In this document: piece by piece, positions 1-9,337 of the stretch
Numbering within the stretch: the first letter of the stretch is position 1
How the letters are laid out: every line of letters begins with the position of its first letter
Assembly: GCF_026898095.1 (NCBI RefSeq)
Contig: NZ_CP114015.1
Coordinates: 558,001-622,000, forward strand
DNA from: Arthrobacter sp. ATA002
GTDB lineage: Bacteria > Actinomycetota > Actinomycetes > Actinomycetales > Micrococcaceae
Length of the DNA: 64,000 nucleotides
Direction: 5' to 3'
Translations under genes and position numbers: made by a program
The notes under the pieces: model-generated
Database searches by the model: none
What the model was told of the DNA's origin: nothing
The model's input: the letters and a program-made list of their open reading frames with translations, nothing else

Positions 1-13
1 GCAGGGTGTCCAT
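1..13 (-). CDS. Start of an unidentified gene, truncated by the window edge
   Basis: On the minus strand an ATG at 13-11 is preceded by AAAGGA about 7 bases upstream, and it opens a frame reading M-D-T-L before the window ends. It sits 19 bases downstream of the stop of the short-chain dehydrogenase on the same strand, so the two may be co-transcribed. Four codons are too few to say what the product is. The call rests only on the ribosome binding site and the spacing. Confidence 0.4.
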
Positions 14-32
14 GAAGGTGTTCCTTTGCTGT

Positions 33-815
33 TCAGGCGTTGCCGCCGGCGGCCAGCAGGCCGCCGTCGAGGTTTAGGATCTGGCCGGTGATCCAGGCTG
101 CGTCGTCGGAGGCCAGGAACGCCGCAGCGGCGGCCACATCCCCGGGGGTGCCGAGCCGGCCGAGGGGGTACGCGGCGGCCACCTGTTCTTCCCGCCCTTC
201 ATACAGTGCGCGGGCAAACTGTGTCTTCACGACGGCCGGTGCGAGGGCGTTAACCCGGATGGCAGGTCCCAGCTCCACGGCCAGCGACCGGGTGAGCTGC
301 TCGATGGCGGCCTTGCTGATGCCGTAGAAGCTGATGCCCGGAGACGGCGTCTGCGCGCTGACGGAGGACAGGTTGATCACCGATCCGCCGCGGCCGGCAA
401 AATCGAGCTTTGCGTGGTGATAGGCGTCCTGCACCCAGCCAAGCGTGCCGTAGAGGTTGACGTCGATAATCTTGCGGGCCGCTTCCGGGTCCAGGTCCAT
501 CAGCGGCCCATACACCGGGTTGATGCCTGCGTTGTTGACGAGAATGTCCAAGTGGCCGAAGACGCCGGCCACCGTGTCGAGGACCTCGGCGCGGTGCGCG
601 GCGTCGTCCGATTTGCCGGCCACCGCCAGCACCGACCCCTGCGGGAAGGACGCCGCGGCTTCGTGCAGCGGATCCTGCCGGCGGGCCGTAATGCAGACCC
701 GGGCGCCCTCGGCAGCGAGGCGCCGGGCAACGGCAAGGCCGATGCCGCGGCTGGCTCCGGTGACGACGGCGGTCTTGCCCTCCAGCCGATGAGCGCTGAC
801 GCTGTTTTCCTGCAC
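33..815 (-). CDS. SDR family NAD(P)-dependent oxidoreductase
   Basis: Classical short-chain dehydrogenase of about 260 residues. It has the Rossmann nucleotide-binding motif TGASRGIG near the N-terminus, the NNAG motif, the catalytic Ser of NLSSVSA, the Y-G-I-S-K catalytic pair (YxxxK), and a C-terminal ITGQILNLDGG typical of the 3-oxoacyl-ACP reductase-like subgroup. I chose the GTG start at 815 because AGAGGAG lies a few bases upstream; the frame stays open to 902, but that part lacks a family match. The acyl-CoA dehydrogenase directly upstream on the same strand suggests fatty-acid or acyl-CoA metabolism. The substrate cannot be read from the sequence. Confidence 0.88.
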   Translation of the reverse strand: MQENSVSAHRLEGKTAVVTGASRGIGLAVARRLAAEGARVCITARRQDPLHEAAASFPQGSVLAVAGKSDDAAHRAEVLDTVAGVFGHLDILVNNAGINPVYGPLMDLDPEAARKIIDVNLYGTLGWVQDAYHHAKLDFAGRGGSVINLSSVSAQTPSPGISFYGISKAAIEQLTRSLAVELGPAIRVNALAPAVVKTQFARALYEGREEQVAAAYPLGRLGTPGDVAAAAAFLASDDAAWITGQILNLDGGLLAAGGNA

Positions 816-931
816 TGGAGCTCCTCTGTGGATACTGACTAACCAACCGCTCGGTATGGCGGCCGCTACCGCCAGTCTGGAGCAGCGCCCCGGGCGTGTC
901 AAGCATCACACCGTGGCGTCGGCGCAGCAGT

Positions 932-2903
932 TCAGCGGTACCGCCGGTGCAGGTTCTCGCCGGCATCGGGACCGTTGGCCCATTCTGATATCCAGGGCCC
1001 GGTTCCTTCGGATTGGTCCAGCACGCCCTCCTCCAGCCAGGTGTACCGGCCGCCGAGGACGCCCTTGGCAAGGCGCCGGTCCCCGGCGTCGGAGTTCCGC
1101 CACAGGTCCTTAAAGAGCGTGTCGGTCCGCACCCGGGACTGGGCACAGAACGCCTCCGCCAGTTCATAGGCCTGGGCGCCCTCGGCGGGGCTGCTCAGGC
1201 GCAGGGTTTCGGCGCGCATGCACACTGCTGACATGGCGAACAGCTCCGCACCGATGTCCACGATCCGGCCCAGGAAGACCTGGTGGTGCTCCAGTCCGGC
1301 CTGCCACCGGGCCATGCCGTAGAAGGTGGAGCGGGCAAGCCGGCGGGAGGCGCGGTCCGCATAGCGCAGATACCCGGCGAGCGGGCCGAACTCGGCATAT
1401 GCGGTGGGGACCGAACCTCGTCCGGCGGCGAGGGTGGGAAGCCAGCGTCCGTAGAACCCGCTCGCTTTCGCGGCTGCCCGGGCTTTCCTGCCCAGGGGAG
1501 CATCGGCGACGGCGAGGTCGCCGGCGGCCTTCAAATGGGCGTCGACGGCCTCACGGGCGATCAGCAGATGCATAATTTCCGTACTGCCTTCAAAGACCCG
1601 GTTGATCCGCAGGTCGCGCAGCTGCTGCTCGGCCGGCACGGCCCGCTCGCCCCGCGCAGCCAGCGAGTCCGCTGTTTCGAAGCCGCGGCCGCCGCGGATT
1701 TGCACCAGCTCGTCACCAACCCGGTAAGCCATCTCGGAGGCCCACAGCTTCGCCAGGGCCGCTTCGATCCGAATGTCCTTGGTTCCGGCGTCGGCCATGC
1801 TTGCCGACAGTTCAAAGACGCTTTCCAGCGCAAAAGCGGTGCCGGCGATGAACGCTACCTTTTTGGCCACTGCCTCGTGCTGCCCAATGGGCCGCCCCCA
1901 CTGCTCACGGGTCCCGGTCCAGCCGCGGGCGATCTTCACGGACCATTTCGCGGATGCCGCGCACAGGGCGGGGATGGACAACCGGCCTGTGTTCAGCGTG
2001 GTCAGGGCGATCTTCAGGCCCTGCCCCTCCCGGCCCAGCCGGTTCGCTGCGGGGACCCGGACGCCGCGGAGCCGGGTGACTCCGTTCTCGATGCCGCGCA
2101 GGCCCATGAAATTGTTCCGGTTCTCCACGGTGATGCCCGGGGAGTCCATTTCGACCACGAAGGCGCTGATGCCGCCCTTCAGACCCGTGCGGCGGCACGG
2201 CAGCCATCACCACCACGAGTTCCGCGATCACGCCGTTGGTGGTCCACAGCTTGACGCCGTCCAGGACGTACTCGCTGCCGTCTTCGGAAAGCACAGCGGT
2301 GGCGCGCATCCGCGCGGGGTCGGACCCGACGTCGGGCTCCGTCAGCAGGAAGGCGGAAATGGCACCGGTGGCGCAGCGGGGCAGGTATTCCTCCTTCTGC
2401 GCGTCGGTGCCAAAGACCTTGACCGGCTCCGGCACGCCAATGGACAGGTGTGCGGAAACCAGGGCGCCGAGGCTGGGGTGCACCGACCCCAGGAGCATGA
2501 GGGCACGGCCGTAGGCGAGCAGGGACAGGCCGAGGCCGGCGTACTGCCGCGGAATCTTCATGCCAAAAACGCCCAGCTCGGTCAGGTCCCGAAGGTAGCC
2601 GTCCGGAATCACCCCGGTCCGTTCGATCAGCCGGCCATCCAGGGTGGCGCAGTAGGCGGCGAGCCGGTCCAGAAAGTCGCGTTCCCGGATTACCGCCTCC
2701 GGGTCCACCGGATGCGGGCGGATGAGATCGAGGTTGTAGCTGCCCATGTAGATGCCCTTGGCGAAGCTGGGGCGCAGGTCCTCGGCGATGCGGGAATCCT
2801 CGGCAAGTGCGCGGGCATCCTGGGCGGTGACCACACGCTCCTTAACCTCCCGGACACCGTCGTTGCCGGTGTTAGGTGCACCCTGCAAGTCTTTTGTGCT
2901 CAT
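932..2903 (-). CDS. Acyl-CoA dehydrogenase, long form (frameshifted near 2182)
   Basis: Flavin-dependent acyl-CoA dehydrogenase that would introduce the alpha-beta double bond in beta-oxidation. The N-terminal part (2903 to about 2185) carries the family motif LLTEPDVGSD and a KLWTTNG flavin-contact segment. The C-terminal part (about 2185 to 932) carries the Arg-rich helix QWGRPIGQ and the C-terminal loop INRVFEGSTEIMH. At about 657 codons it is longer than the usual 380-400, matching the large actinobacterial FadE type with an extra C-terminal helical domain. The two halves are in different frames; one surplus base near 2180-2183 (CACGGGTCTGAAG on the coding strand) explains the shift, probably a sequence error. 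The ATG at 2903 is preceded by GAGGGGA. Confidence 0.85.
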
Positions 2904-3151
2904 GGCAGTTCCCCTCGGTCCGGGCTGCGCCAGGCAGCCTCCGGTGGCTGTGCCGCACCAGCCTACGCTCCGCCGGTGCGTGGAGTAAGGGTGTCCGGGC
3001 GGCGGAGTGAAACGGGTCCGTCCCGGCCTGTTCCGTGACGCTGATTCTTGACAAGTGACCCCCTTAAGGCGTTGGAATGGTAAGCACACTGATTATTTCC
3101 GATGTTTGCCGGAGGCCTCTGACGGGGATATGGATGCAGGGAAGCAGGCTG

Positions 3152-3589
3152 ATGCATAACGAGAGGGATTGGGAAGCCGTACGGTTGCTTTCGACGGCCG
3201 CCCGGCTGGTGCGCCGGGAAGTGGACAACCGGCTGCGGGAAGTAGGGCTGACGCAGGAGCGCGTCACGGTGCTGCGGGTGCTGGTGGCGGACGGGCCGAT
3301 GAAGCGGGCGGAGCTGGCCCGCCGGCTGCGGGTCACAGCGCAGACGCTGGGCACCTCGCTGGTGGTGATGGCACGCCAGGGACTGGTGGGCGAGCTGCCG
3401 CCCGGTCCTGATGGAACGGCACGTCGAGTCGTGGACATCTCCGACCATGGGCGCCGGATGCTGCTGCAGGCCGATGAGATTGAACGCGCCGGGTTTACGG
3501 CCGATATACGGCCAGAGCTCCGCCGGGAGCTGATCAGCCTGATCCAGGAGCTGGAAGTGCACCGGGCCGGTGCATCGGCGTCGCTGTAG
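3152..3589 (+). CDS. MarR family transcriptional regulator
   Basis: Winged-helix regulator of about 145 residues. It has an N-terminal dimerisation helix (DWEAVRLLSTAARLVRREVD), a recognition helix in the segment RAELARRLRVTAQTLGTSL, and a wing with the polar GPDGTARRVVDISDHG stretch. MarR proteins bind palindromes as dimers and often respond to phenolic ligands. I chose the ATG at 3152 because AGGGAAG precedes it and it gives a normal family length; in-frame alternatives at 3134 and 3077 exist. It is divergent from the acyl-CoA dehydrogenase (start 2903) and could regulate it. That is inference from position only. Confidence 0.8.
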   Translation: MHNERDWEAVRLLSTAARLVRREVDNRLREVGLTQERVTVLRVLVADGPMKRAELARRLRVTAQTLGTSLVVMARQGLVGELPPGPDGTARRVVDISDHGRRMLLQADEIERAGFTADIRPELRRELISLIQELEVHRAGASASL

Positions 3590-3676
3590 CCCGGAGCGCA
3601 GGCCTGCCGCCGGCAGGGGTAACGTGATAAGGAACCAGTGAAAACGTCACGGCCCCGGGCCGGAAGAGGATAAAAG

Positions 3677-4015
3677 ATGAGTGAAGGCATTCGGATTGCG
3701 GCCGTGGAGGACATCGGCGAAGGAACTGCGGTCAAGGTCGACGCCGAGGTCGCGGGGACTGCGGATGACGTTGCCGTTTTCCGCAGTGACAACGGCAGCT
3801 TCTATGCCCTCAATGACACCTGCACGCACGAGGATGCATCCCTCTCCGAGGGGTGGATCGAAGACACCGAGGTTGAATGCCCCGTTCACTCGGCCAGGTT
3901 CTGCCTGCGGACCGGTGAAGCGCTCTGCCTTCCGGCCCTGATAAACGCCACGACACATCGGGTGGAGGTGCGCGGCGGTGACGTGTACCTGCACCCCGGG
4001 GAAGCTCCTGAATAG
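3677..4015 (+). CDS. Rieske [2Fe-2S] ferredoxin-type protein
   Basis: Small soluble Rieske protein of 112 residues. The cluster ligands are visible as C49-T-H51 and C68-P-V-H71, the CxH...CxxH pattern that holds a [2Fe-2S] centre. Size and sequence style match the ferredoxin subunits of aromatic-ring dioxygenases and nitrite reductase NirD-like proteins. No dioxygenase or nitrite reductase subunit is adjacent, so its partner is unknown. The start is supported by AGAGGAT upstream of the ATG. It could also act as a free-standing redox carrier. Confidence 0.85.
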   Translation: MSEGIRIAAVEDIGEGTAVKVDAEVAGTADDVAVFRSDNGSFYALNDTCTHEDASLSEGWIEDTEVECPVHSARFCLRTGEALCLPALINATTHRVEVRGGDVYLHPGEAPE

Positions 4016-4067
4016 TCTTCGCCGGCGGGGCGGCTAATAGGCAAGACGGATGTTGCGTAATTGGGGG

Positions 4068-4084
4068 AAGGCTAGGATAGCCTT
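4068..4084. promoter_or_regulatory. DtxR/IdeR-type iron box
   Basis: AAGGCTA-GGA-TAGCCTT is a perfect 7-base inverted repeat with a 3-base spacer, about 70 bases upstream of the siderophore-binding lipoprotein. It resembles the DtxR/IdeR consensus core (AGGNTAGCCT-like half-sites). An iron-loaded DtxR-type repressor would be expected to bind here and switch off uptake in iron-replete cells. A second box of the same kind precedes the permease operon at 11668. Confidence 0.78.
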
Positions 4085-4156
4085 ACTTTTGTCCGGCATT
4101 TCGGACGCAGGTCAGAGTGCAAACTTTCCTTCCCCTCAGTTTCAAGGAGCCCCCCC

Positions 4157-5206
4157 ATGGCCCTGTTCCGGATCCGCCGCGCCGCGGCTGTTGCCGCCGT
4201 TGCCGTACTGTCCCTGTCCGCCTGCTCGACGGGATCAACCGGAGGCGGAAGCGAGGCCGGCGGCAATTCCGCCGCCGCCGCTGATGCTTTTCCCGTCACC
4301 ATCGAGCATGCCTATGGCGAAACTACGATCGACTCGGCGCCCGAACGGGTGGCCGCCGTGGCGTGGTCGAATGCGGACGCCGCGCTGGCCCTCGGCGTCG
4401 TTCCGGTGGGCATGCCCACCATCGAATACGGTGGCAATGAACGGGGTACCACGCCCTGGATCGACGGGGCGCTGGACGAGCTCGGTGCTCCGATCGGCTC
4501 CGCTGACGCCCCGGCCCAGTATTCCGAGGCGGACGGCATCGCCTTCGACGACGTCGCGGCAACCAATCCCGATGTCATTCTGGCTGCCTTCTCCGGCCTG
4601 TCACAGGAGGACTACGACAAGCTTTCCAGGATTGCGCCCGTGGTGGCCTATCCGGAAGCTCAATGGGGCACGCCGTGGCAGGAAACCATCGCAATGACCG
4701 GTGATGCCCTGGGCCTGTCCGGCAAGGCGGACGAGCTGATTGCCGAGACCGAGCAGTCGATTCGGGATACCGCCGCTGAGTACCCCGAGCTTGAAGGCAA
4801 GACGTTCATCTACGGAAATCTCGCTCCGGCGAACACCTCCATCTACACGGGCCTGGACAACCGGCCCAAATTCCTCACCGAGCTCGGCATGGTCCAGGCG
4901 CCTGTCGTGGAGGAAAATGCACCCGGGGGCGAGTTCTTCTACCCGTGGGCCGATGAAAATGCCAACCAGCTGGAGTCGGATATCTTCGTCACCTGGGTGC
5001 TCGACGACGCCGCCGCGGCGGCACTCACTACGGACCCGCTGCTGGGCCAAATTCCGGCCGTAAAGAACGGCGGGCTGGTTGCGGACTCCAACGCCGAGCG
5101 GGTCTTTGCCGTCTCCGCCATCAGCGTGCTCAGCATTCCGTATGCCCTCGACAACGTGGTGCCCATGATCGCCGAGGCAGCGGCAGCGGTGGACAGCGGC
5201 AGCTAG
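4157..5206 (+). CDS. Iron-siderophore ABC transporter substrate-binding lipoprotein
   Basis: Lipoprotein of 349 residues with a signal peptide ending in the lipobox L-S-A-C23, after which the cysteine would be acylated and anchor the protein outside the membrane. The rest is a FepB/FecB-like (TroA superfamily) periplasmic-type binding protein: E-R-V-A-A-V-A-W, N-P-D-V-I-L-A and Y-P-W-A-D-E segments are typical. It would capture ferric siderophores for the permease/ATPase system encoded at 11715-14815. The start is supported by AAGGAG. The inverted-repeat iron box at 4068 suggests iron repression. The ligand is not deducible. Confidence 0.9.
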   Translation: MALFRIRRAAAVAAVAVLSLSACSTGSTGGGSEAGGNSAAAADAFPVTIEHAYGETTIDSAPERVAAVAWSNADAALALGVVPVGMPTIEYGGNERGTTPWIDGALDELGAPIGSADAPAQYSEADGIAFDDVAATNPDVILAAFSGLSQEDYDKLSRIAPVVAYPEAQWGTPWQETIAMTGDALGLSGKADELIAETEQSIRDTAAEYPELEGKTFIYGNLAPANTSIYTGLDNRPKFLTELGMVQAPVVEENAPGGEFFYPWADENANQLESDIFVTWVLDDAAAAALTTDPLLGQIPAVKNGGLVADSNAERVFAVSAISVLSIPYALDNVVPMIAEAAAAVDSGS

Positions 5207-5284
5207 GTTTGTCCCCAACCTGCAGCCGTCCCGGGGTCCCGTCGATTGGACAGGACCCCCGGGTCAGCTGACACGATCGGATGC

Positions 5285-6499
5285 ATGCAAGATCTGCTCA
5301 GTGTTGCCTCCAGCCTCAAGCCCGTCTTCGCCGTGCTGCTCGCCGTGGGGGCAGCCCTGCTGCTGGCCCGGATCGTTCGGGAATCGATGGCCCGGATCTT
5401 CCGGCGTGTTCCCCGCATCCGCGAAGCCATCGCTCTGGGCCGCAATCCGCTGCGCCTGGTGCTGTCCCTCATCGGAATCCGGATCGGCCTCGCCGCCACC
5501 GCTGCGGGCGCCGGCTGGTTTCCTCCCGTCAGTTACGTCCTGACGCTGGGCCTGATTGCCGCGCTGGCCTGGCTGGCCGTCGTCGTCGTGCTCATCATGG
5601 AAGTGATGCTGCTCAGCAAGTACTCGACGGACACCAGGGACAACCGCCGGATGCGCCGGCTGAAAACCCAGGTGATGCTGGGACGGCGGGTGAGCGTGGC
5701 GGTCATTGTCACCGTCGCTGTCGCCTGCGTCCTGCTGACCATTCCCGAAGTCCGTGCGCTCGGTGCCGGTATCCTCGCTTCCGCCGGCCTGATCTCCATC
5801 GTCGCCGGCCTTGCGGTGCAGAGCACCCTGACCAACGTCTTTGCCGGGATGCAGCTGGCCTTCACCGACGCCATCCGGGTTGACGACGTCGTTGTCGTGG
5901 AAACCCAGTGGGGAACCATCGAGGAAATCACCATGACCTATGTGGTGGTGCACCTGTGGGATGACCGCCGGCTGATCCTGCCCTCGACCTACTTCACGAC
6001 GACCCCGTTCGAAAATTGGACGCGCAAGCAGTCGGCCATTCTGGGCACAGTCGAACTGGATCTGGACTGGCGGGCCCCGGTGGGTGACCTGCGGACCCAC
6101 CTGAAGGAGACCCTCGCGGGAACCGAGCTGTGGGACGGCCGCACCGGGGTGCTTCAGATTACGGATGCGGTCAACAGCTTGGTGCGCGTGCGCATCCTGG
6201 TCAGTGCGGCGGACAGCGGGGCGCTTTTCGACCTGCGCTGCCTGGTGCGTGAAGCGATGGTGACGTACCTGCAGGAGCAGCATCCCGTGGCGCTGCCGCG
6301 CCAGCGCTGGGAGGAAGTCCGGGCCAAGGGCCCGGAGCTGCGCCGCGCGCCCCGCTCCTCCGCCGGCGGAGCGGCCGAAGACACCAGCACTTCGCAGTTT
6401 TTCACCGGCTCAATTGAAGCCGTGGACCGCCGGCATTCCTTTGCCGGGCCGGGTAAGCAGGTTTTCGATGAGCGCGAAGGGAACTCCGCGGATGACTAG
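5285..6499 (+). CDS. Mechanosensitive ion channel family protein (MscS-like)
   Basis: Membrane protein of about 404 residues. Several hydrophobic segments fill the first 200 residues. The pore-lining helix and beta domain follow: GLAVQSTLTNVFAGMQLAFTD and the VDDVVVVETQWGTIEEI segment are typical of MscS proteins. Such channels open under membrane tension and release solutes on hypo-osmotic shock. The ATG at 5285 lacks a clear Shine-Dalgarno; an in-frame ATG at 5246 is the alternative. The C-terminal tail after about residue 340 is polar and probably cytoplasmic. Confidence 0.87.
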   Translation: MQDLLSVASSLKPVFAVLLAVGAALLLARIVRESMARIFRRVPRIREAIALGRNPLRLVLSLIGIRIGLAATAAGAGWFPPVSYVLTLGLIAALAWLAVVVVLIMEVMLLSKYSTDTRDNRRMRRLKTQVMLGRRVSVAVIVTVAVACVLLTIPEVRALGAGILASAGLISIVAGLAVQSTLTNVFAGMQLAFTDAIRVDDVVVVETQWGTIEEITMTYVVVHLWDDRRLILPSTYFTTTPFENWTRKQSAILGTVELDLDWRAPVGDLRTHLKETLAGTELWDGRTGVLQITDAVNSLVRVRILVSAADSGALFDLRCLVREAMVTYLQEQHPVALPRQRWEEVRAKGPELRRAPRSSAGGAAEDTSTSQFFTGSIEAVDRRHSFAGPGKQVFDEREGNSADD

Positions 6500-6618
6500 C
6501 CGGGAGCGGTGTCCCGCTTCGATCGGTTGACAGACGCTGATCCTTCTGGCTGGCTGGCACCAGGGCCCGGAACTTTCAGCCGGGCCGGCCGGCAGTGAAT
6601 CGGAGAAGGGGAACAGCC

Positions 6619-6930
6619 ATGGCAGACGAGTTTGTGGTTCACGAAATTCAGGGCGCCACTGTTTGGGCCAAGGACGGGGAACGGCTGGGGCTGGTGGGGC
6701 AGGTGCACCTGGACCGGGCCACCGGGGAGCCCGAGTGGGTTACCGTTGCCCTGGGCCTGTTTGAAACACGGCAGCATTTTGTTCCGCTGGCCGGGGCGCG
6801 CCGCGACGACGACGACATTTACGTCAACTTCAGCCGGGAGGCGGTCGATGACTCACCTGTCGTGGATCCCGACGGCGCCCTCAGTCCAGAAGAGGAAACA
6901 CTGCTCACGGACTACTACAAGAAGTTCTGA
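6619..6930 (+). CDS. PRC-barrel domain protein
   Basis: Small soluble protein of about 103 residues with a PRC-barrel fold signature: an opening strand G-A-T-V-W-A-K-D-G-E-R-L-G and the E-W-V-T-V-A-L-G strand, then an acidic C-terminus. PRC-barrel proteins are found as stand-alone modules and in RNA-metabolism proteins. Stand-alone actinobacterial copies are often stress related, but their role is poorly defined. The ATG at 6619 has GAAGGGG upstream, so the in-frame start at 6595 is less likely. Confidence 0.75.
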   Translation: MADEFVVHEIQGATVWAKDGERLGLVGQVHLDRATGEPEWVTVALGLFETRQHFVPLAGARRDDDDIYVNFSREAVDDSPVVDPDGALSPEEETLLTDYYKKF

Positions 6931-7037
6931 CTCAGGCGGCCGGAAGAGGCCGCGGACGCGGCGCGAAGTCCTTTGGTGGTAAGTCTCCTTACCAATAGGA
7001 TGAAGGTCTGCAGTTCACCACATCCCAGGAGGCCGTC

Positions 7038-8114
7038 ATGGCGCAGCAGGACACGGGAGGACGGGCCCAAGCGGCGCCGGATCCCGAACACGCGAGCAAG
7101 CCGGACAGTCCGGCCGAGGTCACCAAACCCAGCTGGAAGTACATCCTGCGCAAGACGGTCCGGGAGTTCAGCAAGGACCAGTGCACCGACCTCGCCGCCG
7201 CGCTGACCTACTACACGGTGCTGGCAATGTTCCCGGCCCTGCTGGCCCTGGTGTCGATACTTGGCCTGGTGGGGCAGGCTGAGAGCACCACCGGAACCAT
7301 GCTCGAGTTCCTCGAGGAGTTCGCCCCGGGCAGCGCCGTGGATGTCCTGGAAGGTCCGATTACGCAGCTGACGACTTCCGGCGCCGCAGGCTTCGCACTG
7401 ATTGTCGGTGTTGCCGGTGCGCTTTGGTCCGCTTCCGGTTACGTGAAGGCCTTCGGGCGGTCCATGAACCGCATCTACGAAGTTGATGAAGGCCGCCCGG
7501 CCTGGAAACTGCTGCCCACCCAGCTCCTGGTAACGCTCGTGCTGATCCTGCTGGTCGCGGCGCTGCTCATGATGCTGGTGGTCAGCGGACCCATTGCCGA
7601 GACACTGGGCAACGTAATTGGTCTGGGCCCGGAGGCGCTGCTTGTCTGGAACCTCGCAAAGTGGCCGGTCATGGTGCTGTTTGCGGTGCTGGTCATCGCC
7701 GTCCTGTACTACGCCACCCCGAACGTGAAGCAGCCAAAGTTCCGCTGGATGAGCATGGGCGCCCTGATTGCGCTGGTCGTCCTGGCCATCGTGACCCTGG
7801 GCTTCAGCTTCTACGTGGCGAACTTCGGCAACTACAACGCCACCTATGGCGCCATCGGTGGTGTGATCGTCCTGCTGCTGTGGCTCTGGCTGGCCAACCT
7901 GTCGCTGCTGTTTGGGGCCGAGTTTGACGCCGAGATTGAGCGGGGCCGCGAACTCCAGGCCGGAATCCAGGCCGAAGAGACCGTGCAGCTGCCGCCGCGG
8001 GACACCCGGCAGACGGAGAAGCGCCAGGAGCAGATGGAGGAGGACGTCGAGCAGGGCCGGAAGCTGCGCCAGCAGCACGCCGGCAAGGACTACGACGACC
8101 ACCTCCACGAGTAA
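7038..8114 (+). CDS. YihY/virulence factor BrkB family membrane protein
   Basis: Protein of 358 residues with about six membrane segments in the middle and charged ends. The N-terminal D-L-A-A-A-L-T-Y-Y-T motif, G-A-L-W-S-A-S-G-Y and the C-terminal G-A-I-G-G-V-I-V-L-L-L-W-L-W segment are characteristic of the YihY/BrkB family. Members were once called RNase BN by mistake; the real function is unsettled. The ATG has AGGAGG 5 bases away. The last 60 residues are Glu/Gln/Arg-rich and likely cytoplasmic. Confidence 0.85.
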   Translation: MAQQDTGGRAQAAPDPEHASKPDSPAEVTKPSWKYILRKTVREFSKDQCTDLAAALTYYTVLAMFPALLALVSILGLVGQAESTTGTMLEFLEEFAPGSAVDVLEGPITQLTTSGAAGFALIVGVAGALWSASGYVKAFGRSMNRIYEVDEGRPAWKLLPTQLLVTLVLILLVAALLMMLVVSGPIAETLGNVIGLGPEALLVWNLAKWPVMVLFAVLVIAVLYYATPNVKQPKFRWMSMGALIALVVLAIVTLGFSFYVANFGNYNATYGAIGGVIVLLLWLWLANLSLLFGAEFDAEIERGRELQAGIQAEETVQLPPRDTRQTEKRQEQMEEDVEQGRKLRQQHAGKDYDDHLHE

Positions 8115-8137
8115 TCCATCCCTCAGCTGGACGAGGG

Positions 8138-8233
8138 TTACTTGCCTGCGCGGATGCACCGCAAGGTGGTGCTGAGGAACACGAACAGCAGCAGAACCAC
8201 GGTTTCGGCCAGGGACGCCAGCCCGCCGGTCAT
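8138..8233 (-). CDS. Possible small one-helix membrane protein (31 aa)
   Basis: A 31-residue frame opposite its neighbours, in the 230-base gap between the YihY gene and the flavin oxidoreductase. It starts M-T-G-G-L-A-S-L, has a hydrophobic core V-V-L-L-L-F-V-F-L that could span the membrane, and ends in a basic tail R-C-I-R-A-G-K. A stop lies just upstream, so the frame cannot start much earlier. Ribosome binding is weak (TAGGTCC). I do not recognise it. The hydrophobic-then-basic pattern is the only argument that it is real. Confidence 0.25.
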   Translation of the reverse strand: MTGGLASLAETVVLLLFVFLSTTLRCIRAGK

Positions 8234-8347
8234 CGCCAGGACCTACCCGGCGCACGTCGAGGACCTCTTCGGCACTTGGCCGAGACCAAAGTTTAGGCCA
8301 ATTATAAGGGTGCTGATGATTTCCGAAATCTGGTGTAAAAATGATTC

Positions 8348-9337
8348 ATGGTCTCTGCGCCCGGTCTCCGTTTCCCCCAGTACGACGTCGTCATCATCGG
8401 CGGCGGGATCGCCGGCCTCACAGCGGCGGAGGTGCTTGGCCGGGCCCGCCGGCGAGTCGCCGTCGTGGACGCCGGCCGGCCCCGCAACGCTCCGGCAGGC
8501 CATGTCCACGGCTTTCCGTCGCGGGACGGGATTGCGCCCCGGGAGCTCCTGAGACTGTGCCGGGCGGAGCTGGAACGGTACGACGTGGACCTCATCGACG
8601 CGGAGGTCACCGGCCTGGCGGCGGACCGCACCGTGGAACTGGAGGACGGCCGGATCCTGCGCGGGCGGCACGCGGTGGTGGCCTCCGGCCTCCGCGATGT
8701 GCTCCCGGACATTGACGGAGCGGCCGAACGCTGGGGCCGGGACCTGCTGCAGTGCCCCTACTGCCACGGCTGGGAAGTCGCGGACAGCCCCCTGGCTGTC
8801 CTGGGCGCGGGACCTGATTCCGTGCAGCAGGCCTTCCTGGTGCGCAGCTTCTCGGCCGAGGTCACACTCATTTGCGGGGAGGGGCTGGAGCTCAGCGGCG
8901 CGGACACTGCGGCGCTCGCGGCCATGGGCATAACGGTGGTGGAGGGCACGGCGGCCGGGCTGCAGGTGCAGGACGATGCGCTGGCGGCGGTGGTCCTCGA
9001 CGACGGGCGGACCGTGCCGTGCCGGGCCGTGTTTTGTGAACCCGGCGCCGCCGTGGACCCCGTGCTCTCGGGGGTGCCCGGCTGTACGCGGGACGCCGAC
9101 GGCTGCCTTGAGACGGATGAGGCGGGACGGACGGGGGCCGACCGCATCTGGGCGGTCGGCAACGTTACCGACCCCTCGAGCCAGGTGGTGGCCGCCGCCG
9201 GAGATGCCTACCGCCTGGCGGTGGCGCTGAACGCAGCGCTGCTGGAGGAAGACGTTGCGGCTGCGGTCCGGGCGGCGGAGACGGCAGCGGGGCCGCCGCG
9301 GCTCAGCGCCGGGGAGCCAGCAGCGGCGACCCGGTAA
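8348..9337 (+). CDS. NAD(P)/FAD-dependent oxidoreductase, thioredoxin-reductase-like
   Basis: Flavoprotein of 329 residues. It has an N-terminal FAD-binding motif (VVIIGGGIAGLTAAEVLGRA), the redox-active CPYCHG motif near residue 140, a second dinucleotide-binding motif (AVLGAGPDS) and a C-terminal FAD loop (IWAVGNVTDPSSQVVAAAGD). This is the layout of low-molecular-weight thioredoxin reductase relatives. The thioredoxin-type CxxC is present but the protein stands alone, without a thioredoxin gene. There is no Shine-Dalgarno. A TAAAAA hexamer lies at 8336-8341, 6 bases before the ATG, so a leaderless transcript is possible. Its 3' end overlaps the convergent epimerase gene by 35 bases. Confidence 0.83.
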   Translation: MVSAPGLRFPQYDVVIIGGGIAGLTAAEVLGRARRRVAVVDAGRPRNAPAGHVHGFPSRDGIAPRELLRLCRAELERYDVDLIDAEVTGLAADRTVELEDGRILRGRHAVVASGLRDVLPDIDGAAERWGRDLLQCPYCHGWEVADSPLAVLGAGPDSVQQAFLVRSFSAEVTLICGEGLELSGADTAALAAMGITVVEGTAAGLQVQDDALAAVVLDDGRTVPCRAVFCEPGAAVDPVLSGVPGCTRDADGCLETDEAGRTGADRIWAVGNVTDPSSQVVAAAGDAYRLAVALNAALLEEDVAAAVRAAETAAGPPRLSAGEPAAATR

